Assembly (NCBI GenBank): GCA_017544525.1
Contig: JAFYEA010000017.1
Span: 1-64,000 of the forward strand
DNA from: Bacilli bacterium
GTDB taxonomy: Bacteria > Bacillota_I > Bacilli_A > RF39 > UBA660
Reading direction: 5' to 3'
DNA: 64,000 nucleotides
Of the stretch, positions 54,640 to 63,547 are shown piece after piece (positions within the stretch are counted from its first letter, which is position 1; each line of letters starts with the position of its first letter). The notes beneath the pieces were generated by a model, which made no database searches, was not told where the DNA came from, and worked only from the letters and a program-made list of their open reading frames with translations. A program made the position numbers and the translations under genes.

Positions 54640-57213
54640 ATGATGAATAATATGAATACTAATTATAATAAAGGCCTTTCTAATGAAGAAGTATTATTAT
54701 CTAGAAAAAAATATGGTAGTAATAAAATCATCAATAAGAAAAAGAATTCATTTATAAGATTAGTATTTGAGTCTTTAAATGATCCAATTATTAAAATATT
54801 ATTGATTGCTTTATGCATAAAGATTATTTTTTTATTTCATGATTCTAATATATATGAAACATTAGGTATAGCAATATCTATTTTTTTAGCATCTTTTATA
54901 TCTGCAATATCTGAATATGGAAGCGAAAAAGCATTTGAGAAGTTAGAGGAAGAAAACAATAATATAAATGTTAAAGTGCTAAGAGATGGTAATAAAATTA
55001 TTACTAAAATGGATGATATTGTAGTTGGAGATATAGTTTATTTGGAAAGTGGGGATAAGGTACCGGCAGATGGTGTGATTGTAAAGGGAGAAATTGTTGT
55101 AGATGAAAGTTACCTTACTGGTGAAACGATAGAAAAGAATAAAAGTGTTAATGATGAAGTATATATGGGATCTATTGTGAATGAAAAAAGTGCAATTTTA
55201 AGAATAAATTTAGTTGGTGAAAAGACTTATTATGGTAAAATAGCCTCTGATATACAGGAAAAAAGTAATCCCAGTCCTTTAAAAATGAAGTTAACTGATC
55301 TTGCCAAGTTTATAAGCAAAATAGGGTATATTGGGGCTATTTTAGTATTTATTTCTTATATATTTAACGCAGTTATCGTAAAATATAATTTTGATTTAAT
55401 TAAAATATTTGATTTTAATATATTATTTCCTCATATTATATATGCTTTAACATTAAGTGTAGCTGTAGTAGTTATGGCTGTACCTGAAGGTTTACCTATG
55501 ATGATTACATTGGTTTTATCTTCAAATATGAAAAGATTATTAAAGAAAAATGTATTAGTAAGAAAACTTGTTGGTATAGAAACATCCGGATCATTAAATA
55601 TATTATTTTCTGATAAAACAGGTACTTTAACTGAGGGAAAATTATTAATGGAAAGTTTTATATCTCCTGATTTAATTGAATTTGAAAAAATAATAAATAA
55701 TTATGATATTGTTTATCAATCTTTAATATATAATAATGAGTCATTTTATAACAATGGTAAAAGTGAAGGTGGTAATACAACTGATAGAGCCATTATTGAT
55801 TTTTTTAAGACTGATAAAAAAGATAAGTATAATATTATAAATAAGCAACTATTTAACAGCAATCTTAAGTATTCATATGTTGTAACTGATTATAATAAAA
55901 AAACAGTTTTTTTTAAGGGAGCATATGAAATAATCTTAAATAAATGTAATAAGTATTTGGCAAATGATGGTAAAATCAATTACTTAATTGATAAAGAAAA
56001 AATAGAAAAATATATGAAGGATAAAATGTTAAAAGGAAATAGAATTCTTGCTTTAGCAATAAGTGATAGTGAAGAATTTAATTATTTAACTTTAGTTGGT
56101 TTTATTATACTAAAAGATAAAATAAGAAAAGAAGCATATAAAGGAATAGAATTGATAAAAAAATCTGGTGTTCAGGTTGTTATGGTTACCGGAGATGCTA
56201 TGGAAACAGCTGTTAGTGTAGCTAGGGAATTAAAAATTATTAATGGTGAAGAAGATATTGCTCTTACTAGTGAAGAATTTAATAAACTAAGTGATGAAGA
56301 GGTAAAGTCAAAATTAAAACATTTAAAAGTTTTAAGTAGAAGTTTGCCTCAAGATAAAAACAGATTAGTTAAAATAGCTCTTGAGGAAGATTTAGTGGTT
56401 GGAATGACAGGTGATGGAGTAAATGATGCTCCTGCATTAAAAAGAGCAAGCGTTGGATTTTCAATGGGTAGTGGGACAGAAATAGCTAAAGAGGTTAGTG
56501 ATATTGTAATATTAGACAATAATATTATGTCTATATCAACGGCAATACTATATGGAAGAACTATTTTTAAAAGTATTAGAAAGTTTATTATATTTCAATT
56601 AAGTGTTAATTGCTGCGCTGTATTATTAAGTATAATTGGACCATTTATAGGGATATTATCTCCGATAACAGTAATACAAGTATTATGGGTTAATATGGTC
56701 ATGGATACTTTTGCCGGTCTTGCCTTTTCATTTGAACCAGCATTAATTGAATATATGTATGAAGAACCTAAAAAGAAAAATGAAAGTATTATTAATAAAT
56801 ATATGATTAATCAAATAATAAATGATGGTATTTTTTCAATGTTAATATGTATTTGGTTTTTGAAATCAAATATAATACATAGTATTTATAGATATTCAAT
56901 TGATAATAAATATGTACTAACTGCTTTTTTTGGATTATTTATATTTATTGATATTTTTAATGCTTTTAATTCAAGAACACATAGAATTAATACATTTAGT
57001 GGATTATTAAAAAATAAAATATTTTTAATGGTTTTTATATTCATTACTATAGTACAAGTTTTATTAATATACTTTGGTGGTGAAATATTTAGAACTACAG
57101 GGTTAACTATTTATGAATTTGAAATAATGATAATTGTTGCATTTAGTGTTATTCCATTTGATATTGCTAGAAAAATTATATTAAAGAAAAAAGGAATAGA
57201 TATGGGTGTCTAA
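54640..57213 (+). CDS. Type II P-type ATPase, calcium-transporting type
   Basis: The 857-residue protein is a cation pump with an N-terminal cation-ATPase domain, the actuator TGE motif (YLTGETIEKN), the ion-site motif VPEGLP, the phosphorylated Asp325 in SDKTGTLTEG and the hinge TGDGVNDAPALKRA. About ten membrane segments are predicted. PEGLP in the fourth segment favours Ca2+ export (PMR1/SERCA-like). Substrate is inferred. The start at 54640 has no clear ribosome-binding site; two more ATG follow within six codons. Confidence 0.92.
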   Translation: MMNNMNTNYNKGLSNEEVLLSRKKYGSNKIINKKKNSFIRLVFESLNDPIIKILLIALCIKIIFLFHDSNIYETLGIAISIFLASFISAISEYGSEKAFEKLEEENNNINVKVLRDGNKIITKMDDIVVGDIVYLESGDKVPADGVIVKGEIVVDESYLTGETIEKNKSVNDEVYMGSIVNEKSAILRINLVGEKTYYGKIASDIQEKSNPSPLKMKLTDLAKFISKIGYIGAILVFISYIFNAVIVKYNFDLIKIFDFNILFPHIIYALTLSVAVVVMAVPEGLPMMITLVLSSNMKRLLKKNVLVRKLVGIETSGSLNILFSDKTGTLTEGKLLMESFISPDLIEFEKIINNYDIVYQSLIYNNESFYNNGKSEGGNTTDRAIIDFFKTDKKDKYNIINKQLFNSNLKYSYVVTDYNKKTVFFKGAYEIILNKCNKYLANDGKINYLIDKEKIEKYMKDKMLKGNRILALAISDSEEFNYLTLVGFIILKDKIRKEAYKGIELIKKSGVQVVMVTGDAMETAVSVARELKIINGEEDIALTSEEFNKLSDEEVKSKLKHLKVLSRSLPQDKNRLVKIALEEDLVVGMTGDGVNDAPALKRASVGFSMGSGTEIAKEVSDIVILDNNIMSISTAILYGRTIFKSIRKFIIFQLSVNCCAVLLSIIGPFIGILSPITVIQVLWVNMVMDTFAGLAFSFEPALIEYMYEEPKKKNESIINKYMINQIINDGIFSMLICIWFLKSNIIHSIYRYSIDNKYVLTAFFGLFIFIDIFNAFNSRTHRINTFSGLLKNKIFLMVFIFITIVQVLLIYFGGEIFRTTGLTIYEFEIMIIVAFSVIPFDIARKIILKKKGIDMGV

Positions 57214-57223
57214 TTCCTTTTTA
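57187..57223. terminator. Bidirectional terminator overlapping convergent stops
   Basis: Stem AAAAGGAAT/ATTCCTTTT with a 15-base loop spans the ends of the P-ATPase and RNB genes, whose stop codons overlap by 4 bases. Confidence 0.65.
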
Positions 57224-58958
57224 ATAGTTTTAATGCTCTATTATATTCGCTACGCATTAATGATAAGTCTGAACTTCTTTGATTACAATAATCAATTATT
57301 CTTTTAAAGGTTTCTTCATTGTAATTAAAGAATTTATCTTTAAATAAGAAATGATGAATTAAAAATTCATTATATAAATCGGGAAATCTCCTTTCTGGAC
57401 ATGTACTTTGTGAATATATAGGTAATTTTAATCCATTATGGAATTTAGGTATATCTGAGTACTTACTAACTAAATATACACTGTTTATTATCTTTTTTAT
57501 TTCATAATCTATTTCTATATTTAATTTTTTAATTAATTCATCTAAATATGAATTGTCTTGAGTTCTATAAATATATGGACTACCATTATTGAACATTATA
57601 ATAGCAATTAAATAATTATATAAAATCATTAGTTCTCTAACAATTAAATCACTTTTATGGTTGAATTCAGTCATATTTTTGTCAAGATTTTTCTTTTCCC
57701 AATATTCTTTCTTTTTTTTGTTTCTGCTTTCTAAAGCACTTGCAATATATAGAAAGTCATTAAATATTGGATATAATTCAGCATTATTCTTATCTATTAG
57801 AATTCTATCACACTCAGAATAGTCAAATGTATTAGCAACTTTTATAGTATTTGGTTTTACGTAATAATCTATTAATTCTCCTGAATCATTTAATATTGCA
57901 TATAATGAAATTGTATTTCTTATTTTATTTTTATCAAGCGAGAATTGTTTTTCAATTGAACTAGGAAATATACTTGTGTTTCCATTAGCTAAATAAATAT
58001 TTTTAAAATTATTTTGTGCTTGTAAGTATAACAGACTATCCATATTAAATGAAACAGTTGGATCAGTTATATGGATTCCTACTATATATTTATTACCTGA
58101 TTTTTTAATACTTATTGCATCATCTCTAACGTGTGTATTATCACTATCAACTGCAAATATTAATTCATTACTAGTTTTTTTGTTTGGCAATATAATACTC
58201 GATTCTTTTAGATCTGTAATTATTCCATATTTATCTAATACTTCTTCTGGTTTTAAACTTCTTCTAATTCCATATAAAATATTGTATATTTCCATTACAT
58301 ATTCATTTTGATCATCGCCAATTGAATTAAACAAATTTATTAATTTGTTAACATATTCAGTTTTATCTATTTTTGAACTATAAAATATTTTTAGTAGAGA
58401 AATATAATAATAAATAGATGGGGAATTTTTTTGCAATGATATTAATGAATGGTTAAAAGCATATTCAAATAGTTCGTTTTTTTCTTGTAATATTACTGCC
58501 TTATTAGTTTTTAAGAATTTTTTAATAATATTTATATCTTCTTTTCTATCTATAAGAGCTATTATTAATTTTTTTAAGTCCTCTACATCAATTTTTTTAT
58601 ATAGTATTATTTCATCTAGTTTATTAGCAGCATTTAACCATATATCATTACTATATTTATTAGCATTTGCCAGTAATGCTTCTCTAGTTTTTTTAATTCT
58701 ATTAATATTTGTTAGTACTTCTTCTTCATTAAATAGTTCTTTATCACACAATAGTTTGATAAAATCAACTGCTTTTGGTATTATTTCATTAAAAAAAATG
58801 GTGTTTTCAATTTTACCAATATTATTATTTAAAAATTTAAAAGACTCTTTTATTAATTGAGTATGATTTAGTGAAAGATGTTTTTTTGCTTCTTCTATTT
58901 TTTCTTCAGAAAAGTCATTATTAAGTATAAAATTAGAAAAATAACTAAAATCTTTCAT
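57210..58958 (-). CDS. RNB-domain (RNase II/R-like) protein
   Basis: The 582-residue protein has a recognisable RNB catalytic core (about 265-560) with FAVDSDNTHVRDDAI for the usual TIDxxDAxDxDDA motif and VGIHITDPTVSF for the GVHIADV block. It lacks the cold-shock and S1 RNA-binding domains of RNase R. The N-terminal half is helical and of unknown type. The metal-binding Asp pattern is partly altered, so it may be a divergent 3'-5' exoribonuclease or an inactive RNA binder. It is head-on to replication. Confidence 0.75.
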   Translation of the reverse strand: MKDFSYFSNFILNNDFSEEKIEEAKKHLSLNHTQLIKESFKFLNNNIGKIENTIFFNEIIPKAVDFIKLLCDKELFNEEEVLTNINRIKKTREALLANANKYSNDIWLNAANKLDEIILYKKIDVEDLKKLIIALIDRKEDINIIKKFLKTNKAVILQEKNELFEYAFNHSLISLQKNSPSIYYYISLLKIFYSSKIDKTEYVNKLINLFNSIGDDQNEYVMEIYNILYGIRRSLKPEEVLDKYGIITDLKESSIILPNKKTSNELIFAVDSDNTHVRDDAISIKKSGNKYIVGIHITDPTVSFNMDSLLYLQAQNNFKNIYLANGNTSIFPSSIEKQFSLDKNKIRNTISLYAILNDSGELIDYYVKPNTIKVANTFDYSECDRILIDKNNAELYPIFNDFLYIASALESRNKKKKEYWEKKNLDKNMTEFNHKSDLIVRELMILYNYLIAIIMFNNGSPYIYRTQDNSYLDELIKKLNIEIDYEIKKIINSVYLVSKYSDIPKFHNGLKLPIYSQSTCPERRFPDLYNEFLIHHFLFKDKFFNYNEETFKRIIDYCNQRSSDLSLMRSEYNRALKLLKRN

Positions 58959-59042
58959 ATAATCTCCATATTCTAATTTTATTTTATCATATTTCTTTTT
59001 TTAAAAACAAGTAATGTGATATAATATTTCTAAGGAGAGGTT

Positions 59043-59474
59043 ATGTTCAAATATAAAAAGTTTACTATTAATTTATGTACTATTTTATTTATAATTCTTT
59101 CTATTGTTGAATTAATTATATATCTTTTTTGTGAAAATAATATATTTGGTCTTTATTATCTTTTGATAAATACACTAATAATTTTCTTGTTAGTTCCATG
59201 TGCATATAATTATAAAAGGTATTATTCATCAGCGAGAATTAGCAAACTAATAATTGTAATACTTCTTGGTATTTTTAACAGTTATATATTACAGGGAATA
59301 ATAAATGGATCAATTAATTATGTTGATGCATCTACGATTTATATTAAAAAGATATTTTTATATAGATGTGTTTTTAAGGGTATTATATATGTAATTCTAA
59401 TTGGTTTTACTATTTTAGATTCGAAATTAAATAAGGTTTTAATAAAAGGTGTTAGCAATAAAGGTATTGACTAA
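59043..59474 (+). CDS. Small membrane protein, unknown
   Basis: The 143-residue protein has four predicted membrane segments (about 9-30, 37-56, 66-88, 112-132), with a basic N-terminus MFKYKKF. I recognise no family. GAGAGG precedes the ATG. The next gene's first promoter overlaps its end. Confidence 0.65.
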   Translation: MFKYKKFTINLCTILFIILSIVELIIYLFCENNIFGLYYLLINTLIIFLLVPCAYNYKRYYSSARISKLIIVILLGIFNSYILQGIINGSINYVDASTIYIKKIFLYRCVFKGIIYVILIGFTILDSKLNKVLIKGVSNKGID

Positions 59475-59494
59475 TGCTTTTTTTATGTTATAAT
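59467..59494 (+). promoter_or_regulatory. Upstream promoter P1 of the stalk protein gene
   Basis: TTGACT (59467-59472) and TATAAT (59489-59494) are 16 bases apart; the -10 also has the extended TG. It lies across the stop codon of the previous gene. Confidence 0.55.
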
Positions 59495-59530
59495 ATATGG
59501 CACTAAGTCAAGTGTTTTTAAAGAAATCTT

Positions 59531-59559
59531 TGACATTTGAGTAAATTTGTGGTATAATC
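59531..59559 (+). promoter_or_regulatory. Downstream promoter P2 of the stalk protein gene
   Basis: Perfect consensus TTGACA (59531-59536), 17-base spacer, TATAAT (59554-59559), about 28 bases before the start codon of the next gene. This is one of the two strongest promoters in the window. Confidence 0.85.
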
Positions 59560-59587
59560 TAATCGCATTTACGAAGGGGGTAAATTT

Positions 59588-61210
59588 ATGAGTTATTTAG
59601 AAAACAGAATTCAAAGTTTTCAAAAGGAATGTGTAACATTAGATTCATCATTACATGTTTTACACACTGAGTTATCAGCATCACCAGAAGTTTCAAAAGC
59701 AGAATTAGGATATATTGTTGATTGTGCAGAGTATGTTCAAAAATTATATGATGGTGTAAATAGTGATAACATTTCTAAATATGAAAAGGAACTTATTGAA
59801 TTAGAACGCGAATTGAAATATCAATACGGAAAGGGACTTATTGAAACAGTTTATACTGTTCCAAGCGAAAGAACTTCAAGAGTTAAAACTAGAAAGGCTG
59901 AAAAGAAAGATACACGTAACTTGTATGCTGCAGGTGTATTATCAGGAGCAATTCTTATGGGTCTAGTAGGAGCTGCAATTTATGGTGACCGTAAGAACAA
60001 TGAAGAAACAGTGACTAGAGCATCTAGTTTAGAAGTTGTTTCTACTACTGAAAACAATGTTAATGAACAAGATGAAACAATTGTAGTTGCTACTCAAGAT
60101 AATGGTGAAGAATTAGTTGCCACTGTGTTACCAACACCAGAGCCAACACCAGCACCAGTTGTTACACCAGTACCAACTGTTGAACCAACACCAGTACCAA
60201 CTGTTGAACCAACACCTGTAGTTGTAGAAACTACACCAGTTGTTACATTAGCTTTAGGTGAACCAGGAACATTCTTGGATATTACTGATGATGAACAAGT
60301 AGTTGCAAGAGCTCAATACATTTATGATAATTACTTTGCTCCATATATGGATAAAGTAAGTGCTGATGAAAGAGCCCATACAACTGTTGATAGAATAGCT
60401 GATGCTATTAGAGTTATGAATGGACGTTGTCCATTAGATGAAAATGGATATAAACTTAGAGATGCTAATACAACTGATACATATGCACAAGCATTTGTAG
60501 ATTTATATGCTAACGTTCCATCTTCAGATGTAATGGGAACTGTTGAATTAGTACCAGCACATCTATTCGCTATCGATGGAAGTGAAGTTCAAGCATTCTT
60601 AAGAACATATGATGAATTATATGGAAGAATTGCTGAAGGAAGAAATACAAGAAATTCTGATATGTACAGAGGAGCTGCTGAAATATTAGAAGCTAAAATG
60701 TGGTATGAATGGCATTGCCAAGGAATGGGTGGATATATTTTATTTAATACTGAAACTCATGAAATAGATACTGAAAATAATATTAGATATAATGAAGTAA
60801 CTGGAAATTGGGAACGTTTATGTCCTGAAGATAATACATATAAAGTATTAACAAATACTGAAGTGTATCCAGTTATGAATCCATATAATATAGATGCTAC
60901 ATATAGATATCTTGCATATGCAGGAACTATGTATAGATTTGGATCTTATATAGAAGAAGCAGAACATAACCAAATGGCTCCAATTTGTGTTCCATTATGT
61001 GTTGATTTTGCTACTAAAGAATTAAATGAATATACAATTGATGAAGTATATACAGGAATTAATGAAGGATTATGGAATAATATTATAGCTCAACATGCCG
61101 GTATGGCTGATCAAGTACCAGGAGTACCAGTAAGCGTTGGTTTCTGGCAAGCATTAGATAATCAATTAGAATATGATTATACTCATTCAAGTGCATTAGG
61201 ATTAAAATAA
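59588..61210 (+). CDS. Surface protein with Pro/Thr stalk, unknown family
   Basis: The 540-residue protein has a cytoplasmic N-terminal part of about 115 residues (partly coiled), one membrane segment (about 118-138), then a stalk rich in Pro, Thr, Val and Glu with PTPEPTPAPVV and repeated PVPTVEPTPV units (about 180-220). The C-terminal region (about 225-540) is probably extracellular, well structured and rich in Tyr, Ala and Glu. I recognise no family. Its G+C and Ala/Gly content are higher than in its neighbours, and it has two tandem promoters and an AAGGGGG site, suggesting high expression. It lies upstream of the Cys-rich repeat protein and may act with it at the cell surface. Confidence 0.75.
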   Translation: MSYLENRIQSFQKECVTLDSSLHVLHTELSASPEVSKAELGYIVDCAEYVQKLYDGVNSDNISKYEKELIELERELKYQYGKGLIETVYTVPSERTSRVKTRKAEKKDTRNLYAAGVLSGAILMGLVGAAIYGDRKNNEETVTRASSLEVVSTTENNVNEQDETIVVATQDNGEELVATVLPTPEPTPAPVVTPVPTVEPTPVPTVEPTPVVVETTPVVTLALGEPGTFLDITDDEQVVARAQYIYDNYFAPYMDKVSADERAHTTVDRIADAIRVMNGRCPLDENGYKLRDANTTDTYAQAFVDLYANVPSSDVMGTVELVPAHLFAIDGSEVQAFLRTYDELYGRIAEGRNTRNSDMYRGAAEILEAKMWYEWHCQGMGGYILFNTETHEIDTENNIRYNEVTGNWERLCPEDNTYKVLTNTEVYPVMNPYNIDATYRYLAYAGTMYRFGSYIEEAEHNQMAPICVPLCVDFATKELNEYTIDEVYTGINEGLWNNIIAQHAGMADQVPGVPVSVGFWQALDNQLEYDYTHSSALGLK

Positions 61211-61231
61211 TAATTAAGGGGGGTTTTGATT

Positions 61232-62890
61232 ATGTATAGTAATAAGAAAAATGGGTTTAGTATTTTAGATTTATTAGTAAAAATTATATTTGCTGCAATC
61301 TTTATATTTATACTTATTTGGTTATTTAATAAGAAAATACCAAAGATTAACATGACTCCTTTCTATAGCAATGTATTTAGAGAAAATATTAAATACATGC
61401 AAGATGCTGGAGAAAACTACTTCACAGATGACAAAATGCCAACTGAAGAAGGAGAAGAAATTAAATTAACATTAGGAGAAATGGAAAGCAAAAATCTATT
61501 AATACCTTTTGTTGATGAAGATGGTAATGCTTGTGATAAGAATGCTTCTTATGTAAGTATTACTAAATTAGATGAAGGATATGAATTAAAAACATATCTA
61601 GCATGTCCTAAAGAAACAAACTTTACTGTTAAAACATTAGGATGTCATACATATTGTAAAACTGGTAATTGTGAAAAGAAATGTTCAATTCAAAAAATTA
61701 CTGAATATCAATATAAGAAGTTAATTAGTGGTTCTAAAACAACTTATAGTTGCCCTAAAGGAACTAAATTAAGTGGAAAGTATTGTTTAAAAACAAAATT
61801 AGTTAAAACAAAAAATCCAATAATTAAAACTATAACTAAAACTGATGAAAAACCAGCTACCCCAGTAATTGGAACTGCTACTGTAGTAACATTAAAACCA
61901 ATTGTTACTACTAAGAAAACTCAATTAACAACAGTAGTAGGAAGTAAGAAAACAGAATTAACTAGAGTAGAAGGAACAAGAGAAGTACAATTAACAACAG
62001 TAGTAGGAAGTAAGAAAACAGAATTAACTCCAACTAAGAAAACTGAAACTTATGATTGTACTAAGACTAAAACTGAAAAACAATGTAAGACTGAATATCA
62101 AACAAGATCATATAGTTGTCAATGTAAGACAACAGTATCTCAAGGTAGAAGTGTTACAACATGTAATACATGTTATGAAACAGTACCTGTACAAAAATGT
62201 AAAGATGTTCAAGTTTCATATACTGATACTTGTTATAGAGAAGTACCTACTTGTCCAAGTGGAACAGATGAACAAACAGGAAGTGGAAAAACTTTAAAAT
62301 GTTATAAGATTGAAAAGACATATAGTTGTCCAAGTGGAACACAAAGACAAACAGGAAGCGGAGCAAGCTTAAAATGTTATAAGAACGAAAAGACATATAG
62401 TTGCCCAAGTGGAACAGATGAACAAACAGGAAGTGGATCTAGTCTAAAGTGTTATAAAATTGAAAAGACATATAGTTGTCCAAGCGGAACAGATGAAAAG
62501 ACTGGAAGCGGAGCAAACTTAAAATGCTATAAGATTACTAAGGTATATAGTTGTCCAAGTGGAACAACAGATCAAGAAGGTAGTGGAGCAAACTTAAAGT
62601 GTTATAAAGTTACTGAAGGAACAATCACTTATAAGTGTACTGATGCTGGATATAAGTTAAGTGGTAAGAAATGTATTAAGAAAATTACTACTACTGAAAA
62701 AGTTTGTGAAAAAGGTTATAAGTTAGAATCAGGTAAATGTAATCTATATAAAACAACTAAGACTAAAGCAACTGAAAGCAAGAAAACAACTTCATATTAT
62801 ACTTATAAATGGAGTAAAGAGGAATCATTACCTGGATATACTAAGACTGGAAAAACAAGAACAATAAACGGAAAAGAAGTATGTGAATAA
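61232..62890 (+). CDS. Cys-rich repeat surface protein with pilin-like N-terminus
   Basis: The 552-residue protein begins MYSNKKNGFSILDLLVKII, followed by a hydrophobic segment to about residue 30. This resembles a type IV prepilin motif (GF-x3-E) with Asp in place of Glu5. A Thr/Val/Lys-rich middle part has an exact duplicated unit. Beyond residue about 270 the chain is Cys-rich, with five 25-residue repeats with the core CPSGTxxxxGSG and LKCYK, and further Cys pairs. It is likely extracellular and disulfide-bonded. I chose the ATG at 61232, 9 bases after AAGGGGGG; a TTG two codons earlier is less well placed. The thioredoxin with a CPHC site follows. Confidence 0.75.
   Translation: MYSNKKNGFSILDLLVKIIFAAIFIFILIWLFNKKIPKINMTPFYSNVFRENIKYMQDAGENYFTDDKMPTEEGEEIKLTLGEMESKNLLIPFVDEDGNACDKNASYVSITKLDEGYELKTYLACPKETNFTVKTLGCHTYCKTGNCEKKCSIQKITEYQYKKLISGSKTTYSCPKGTKLSGKYCLKTKLVKTKNPIIKTITKTDEKPATPVIGTATVVTLKPIVTTKKTQLTTVVGSKKTELTRVEGTREVQLTTVVGSKKTELTPTKKTETYDCTKTKTEKQCKTEYQTRSYSCQCKTTVSQGRSVTTCNTCYETVPVQKCKDVQVSYTDTCYREVPTCPSGTDEQTGSGKTLKCYKIEKTYSCPSGTQRQTGSGASLKCYKNEKTYSCPSGTDEQTGSGSSLKCYKIEKTYSCPSGTDEKTGSGANLKCYKITKVYSCPSGTTDQEGSGANLKCYKVTEGTITYKCTDAGYKLSGKKCIKKITTTEKVCEKGYKLESGKCNLYKTTKTKATESKKTTSYYTYKWSKEESLPGYTKTGKTRTINGKEVCE
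61922..62029 (+). repeat. Exact 42-bp direct duplication inside the Cys-rich gene
   Basis: The 42 bases at 61922-61963 recur identically at 61988-62029, 66 bases apart, each encoding QLTTVVGSKKTELT. Confidence 0.9.
62243..62617 (+). repeat. Five tandem 75-bp coding repeats
   Basis: Five consecutive 75-base units (25 codons each) encode near-identical copies of a CPSGT...GSG...LKCYK module. The first Cys codons lie at 62252, 62327, 62402, 62477 and 62552, exactly 75 apart. The DNA copies are close in sequence but not identical. Confidence 0.9.
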
Positions 62891-62904
62891 TCACATACTT
62901 TTTT
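62877..62904 (+). terminator. Terminator of the Cys-rich gene
   Basis: Perfect 10-base stem AAGTATGTGA/TCACATACTT with ATAA loop, followed by T-run; overlaps the stop codon. Confidence 0.8.
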
Positions 62905-62953
62905 ATTGTTTTATCTTTATAAATAAGGTAAAATATTACATGAGGTATTTGAA

Positions 62954-63496
62954 ATGAGAAAAGGAAATAAAAAATTAAAAAAAGATAAAACATTTCCATT
63001 TTGGTTAATTAGTTTATTATTACCACCTGTTGGAATCATATTATATTTTATCAAGAAGAAGGATAATAAAATAAAGAAAAGTATTATTACATCCACAATA
63101 GTTGGTTTTTGTATATATGCTTTTGGTTTTTTAATAGCGTTAAATATTATGCCGGAAAAAAATGTTGATGATTGGTATAAAGATATTCAAGGTAACAAAG
63201 AAGTAGTTACAGTATTTGGTTTAACAACTTGTCCACATTGCAAAGAACTAAAACCTGTCATTAATAAATTAGCCAAAAAATATAAGTTTAATCTATACTA
63301 TTTTGAAGTAGATAAATATAGTATAGAAGATAATGATAAATTATTAAATACTTTAGAATTAAAAGATTATGAAGAACTTGTTCCATTTATATTTGTTGCA
63401 AAGAACAATGAATATTTAGCGGGGATAACAGGGTTTAATAGTCAAGAGTCATTAGAAAAATTTTTAGAAGAAAATGGAGTAATTAAGAAAGACTAG
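62954..63496 (+). CDS. Membrane-anchored thioredoxin-like protein, CPHC active site
   Basis: The 180-residue protein has two hydrophobic segments (about 14-34 and 42-67, with PFWLISLLLPP and VGFCIYAFGF) and a thioredoxin-like domain (about 82-175). The active site is CPHC, in TVFGLTTCPHCKELKP, with a cis-Pro at VPFIF. CPHC is the DsbA-type motif, which favours oxidative folding. The topology with respect to the membrane cannot be settled. It directly follows the Cys-rich repeat protein, a likely substrate; this is inference. Confidence 0.8.
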   Translation: MRKGNKKLKKDKTFPFWLISLLLPPVGIILYFIKKKDNKIKKSIITSTIVGFCIYAFGFLIALNIMPEKNVDDWYKDIQGNKEVVTVFGLTTCPHCKELKPVINKLAKKYKFNLYYFEVDKYSIEDNDKLLNTLELKDYEELVPFIFVAKNNEYLAGITGFNSQESLEKFLEENGVIKKD

Positions 63497-63514
63497 GAAA
63501 CTAGTTTTTCTTTT
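63487..63514 (+). terminator. Terminator of the thioredoxin gene
   Basis: Stem GAAAGACTAG/CTAGTTTTTC (one G-T pair) with a GAAA loop; T-rich sequence follows. Overlaps the stop codon. Confidence 0.6.
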
Positions 63515-63547
63515 ATTTTTAGTGTATAATTTTATTAGGTGGTAACT

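Noticed and set aside
62243..62617. CRISPR array, because of five regular 75-bp units
   Set aside because: The units keep an open frame and encode a Cys-rich protein module; units differ mainly at codon level and there are no spacers.
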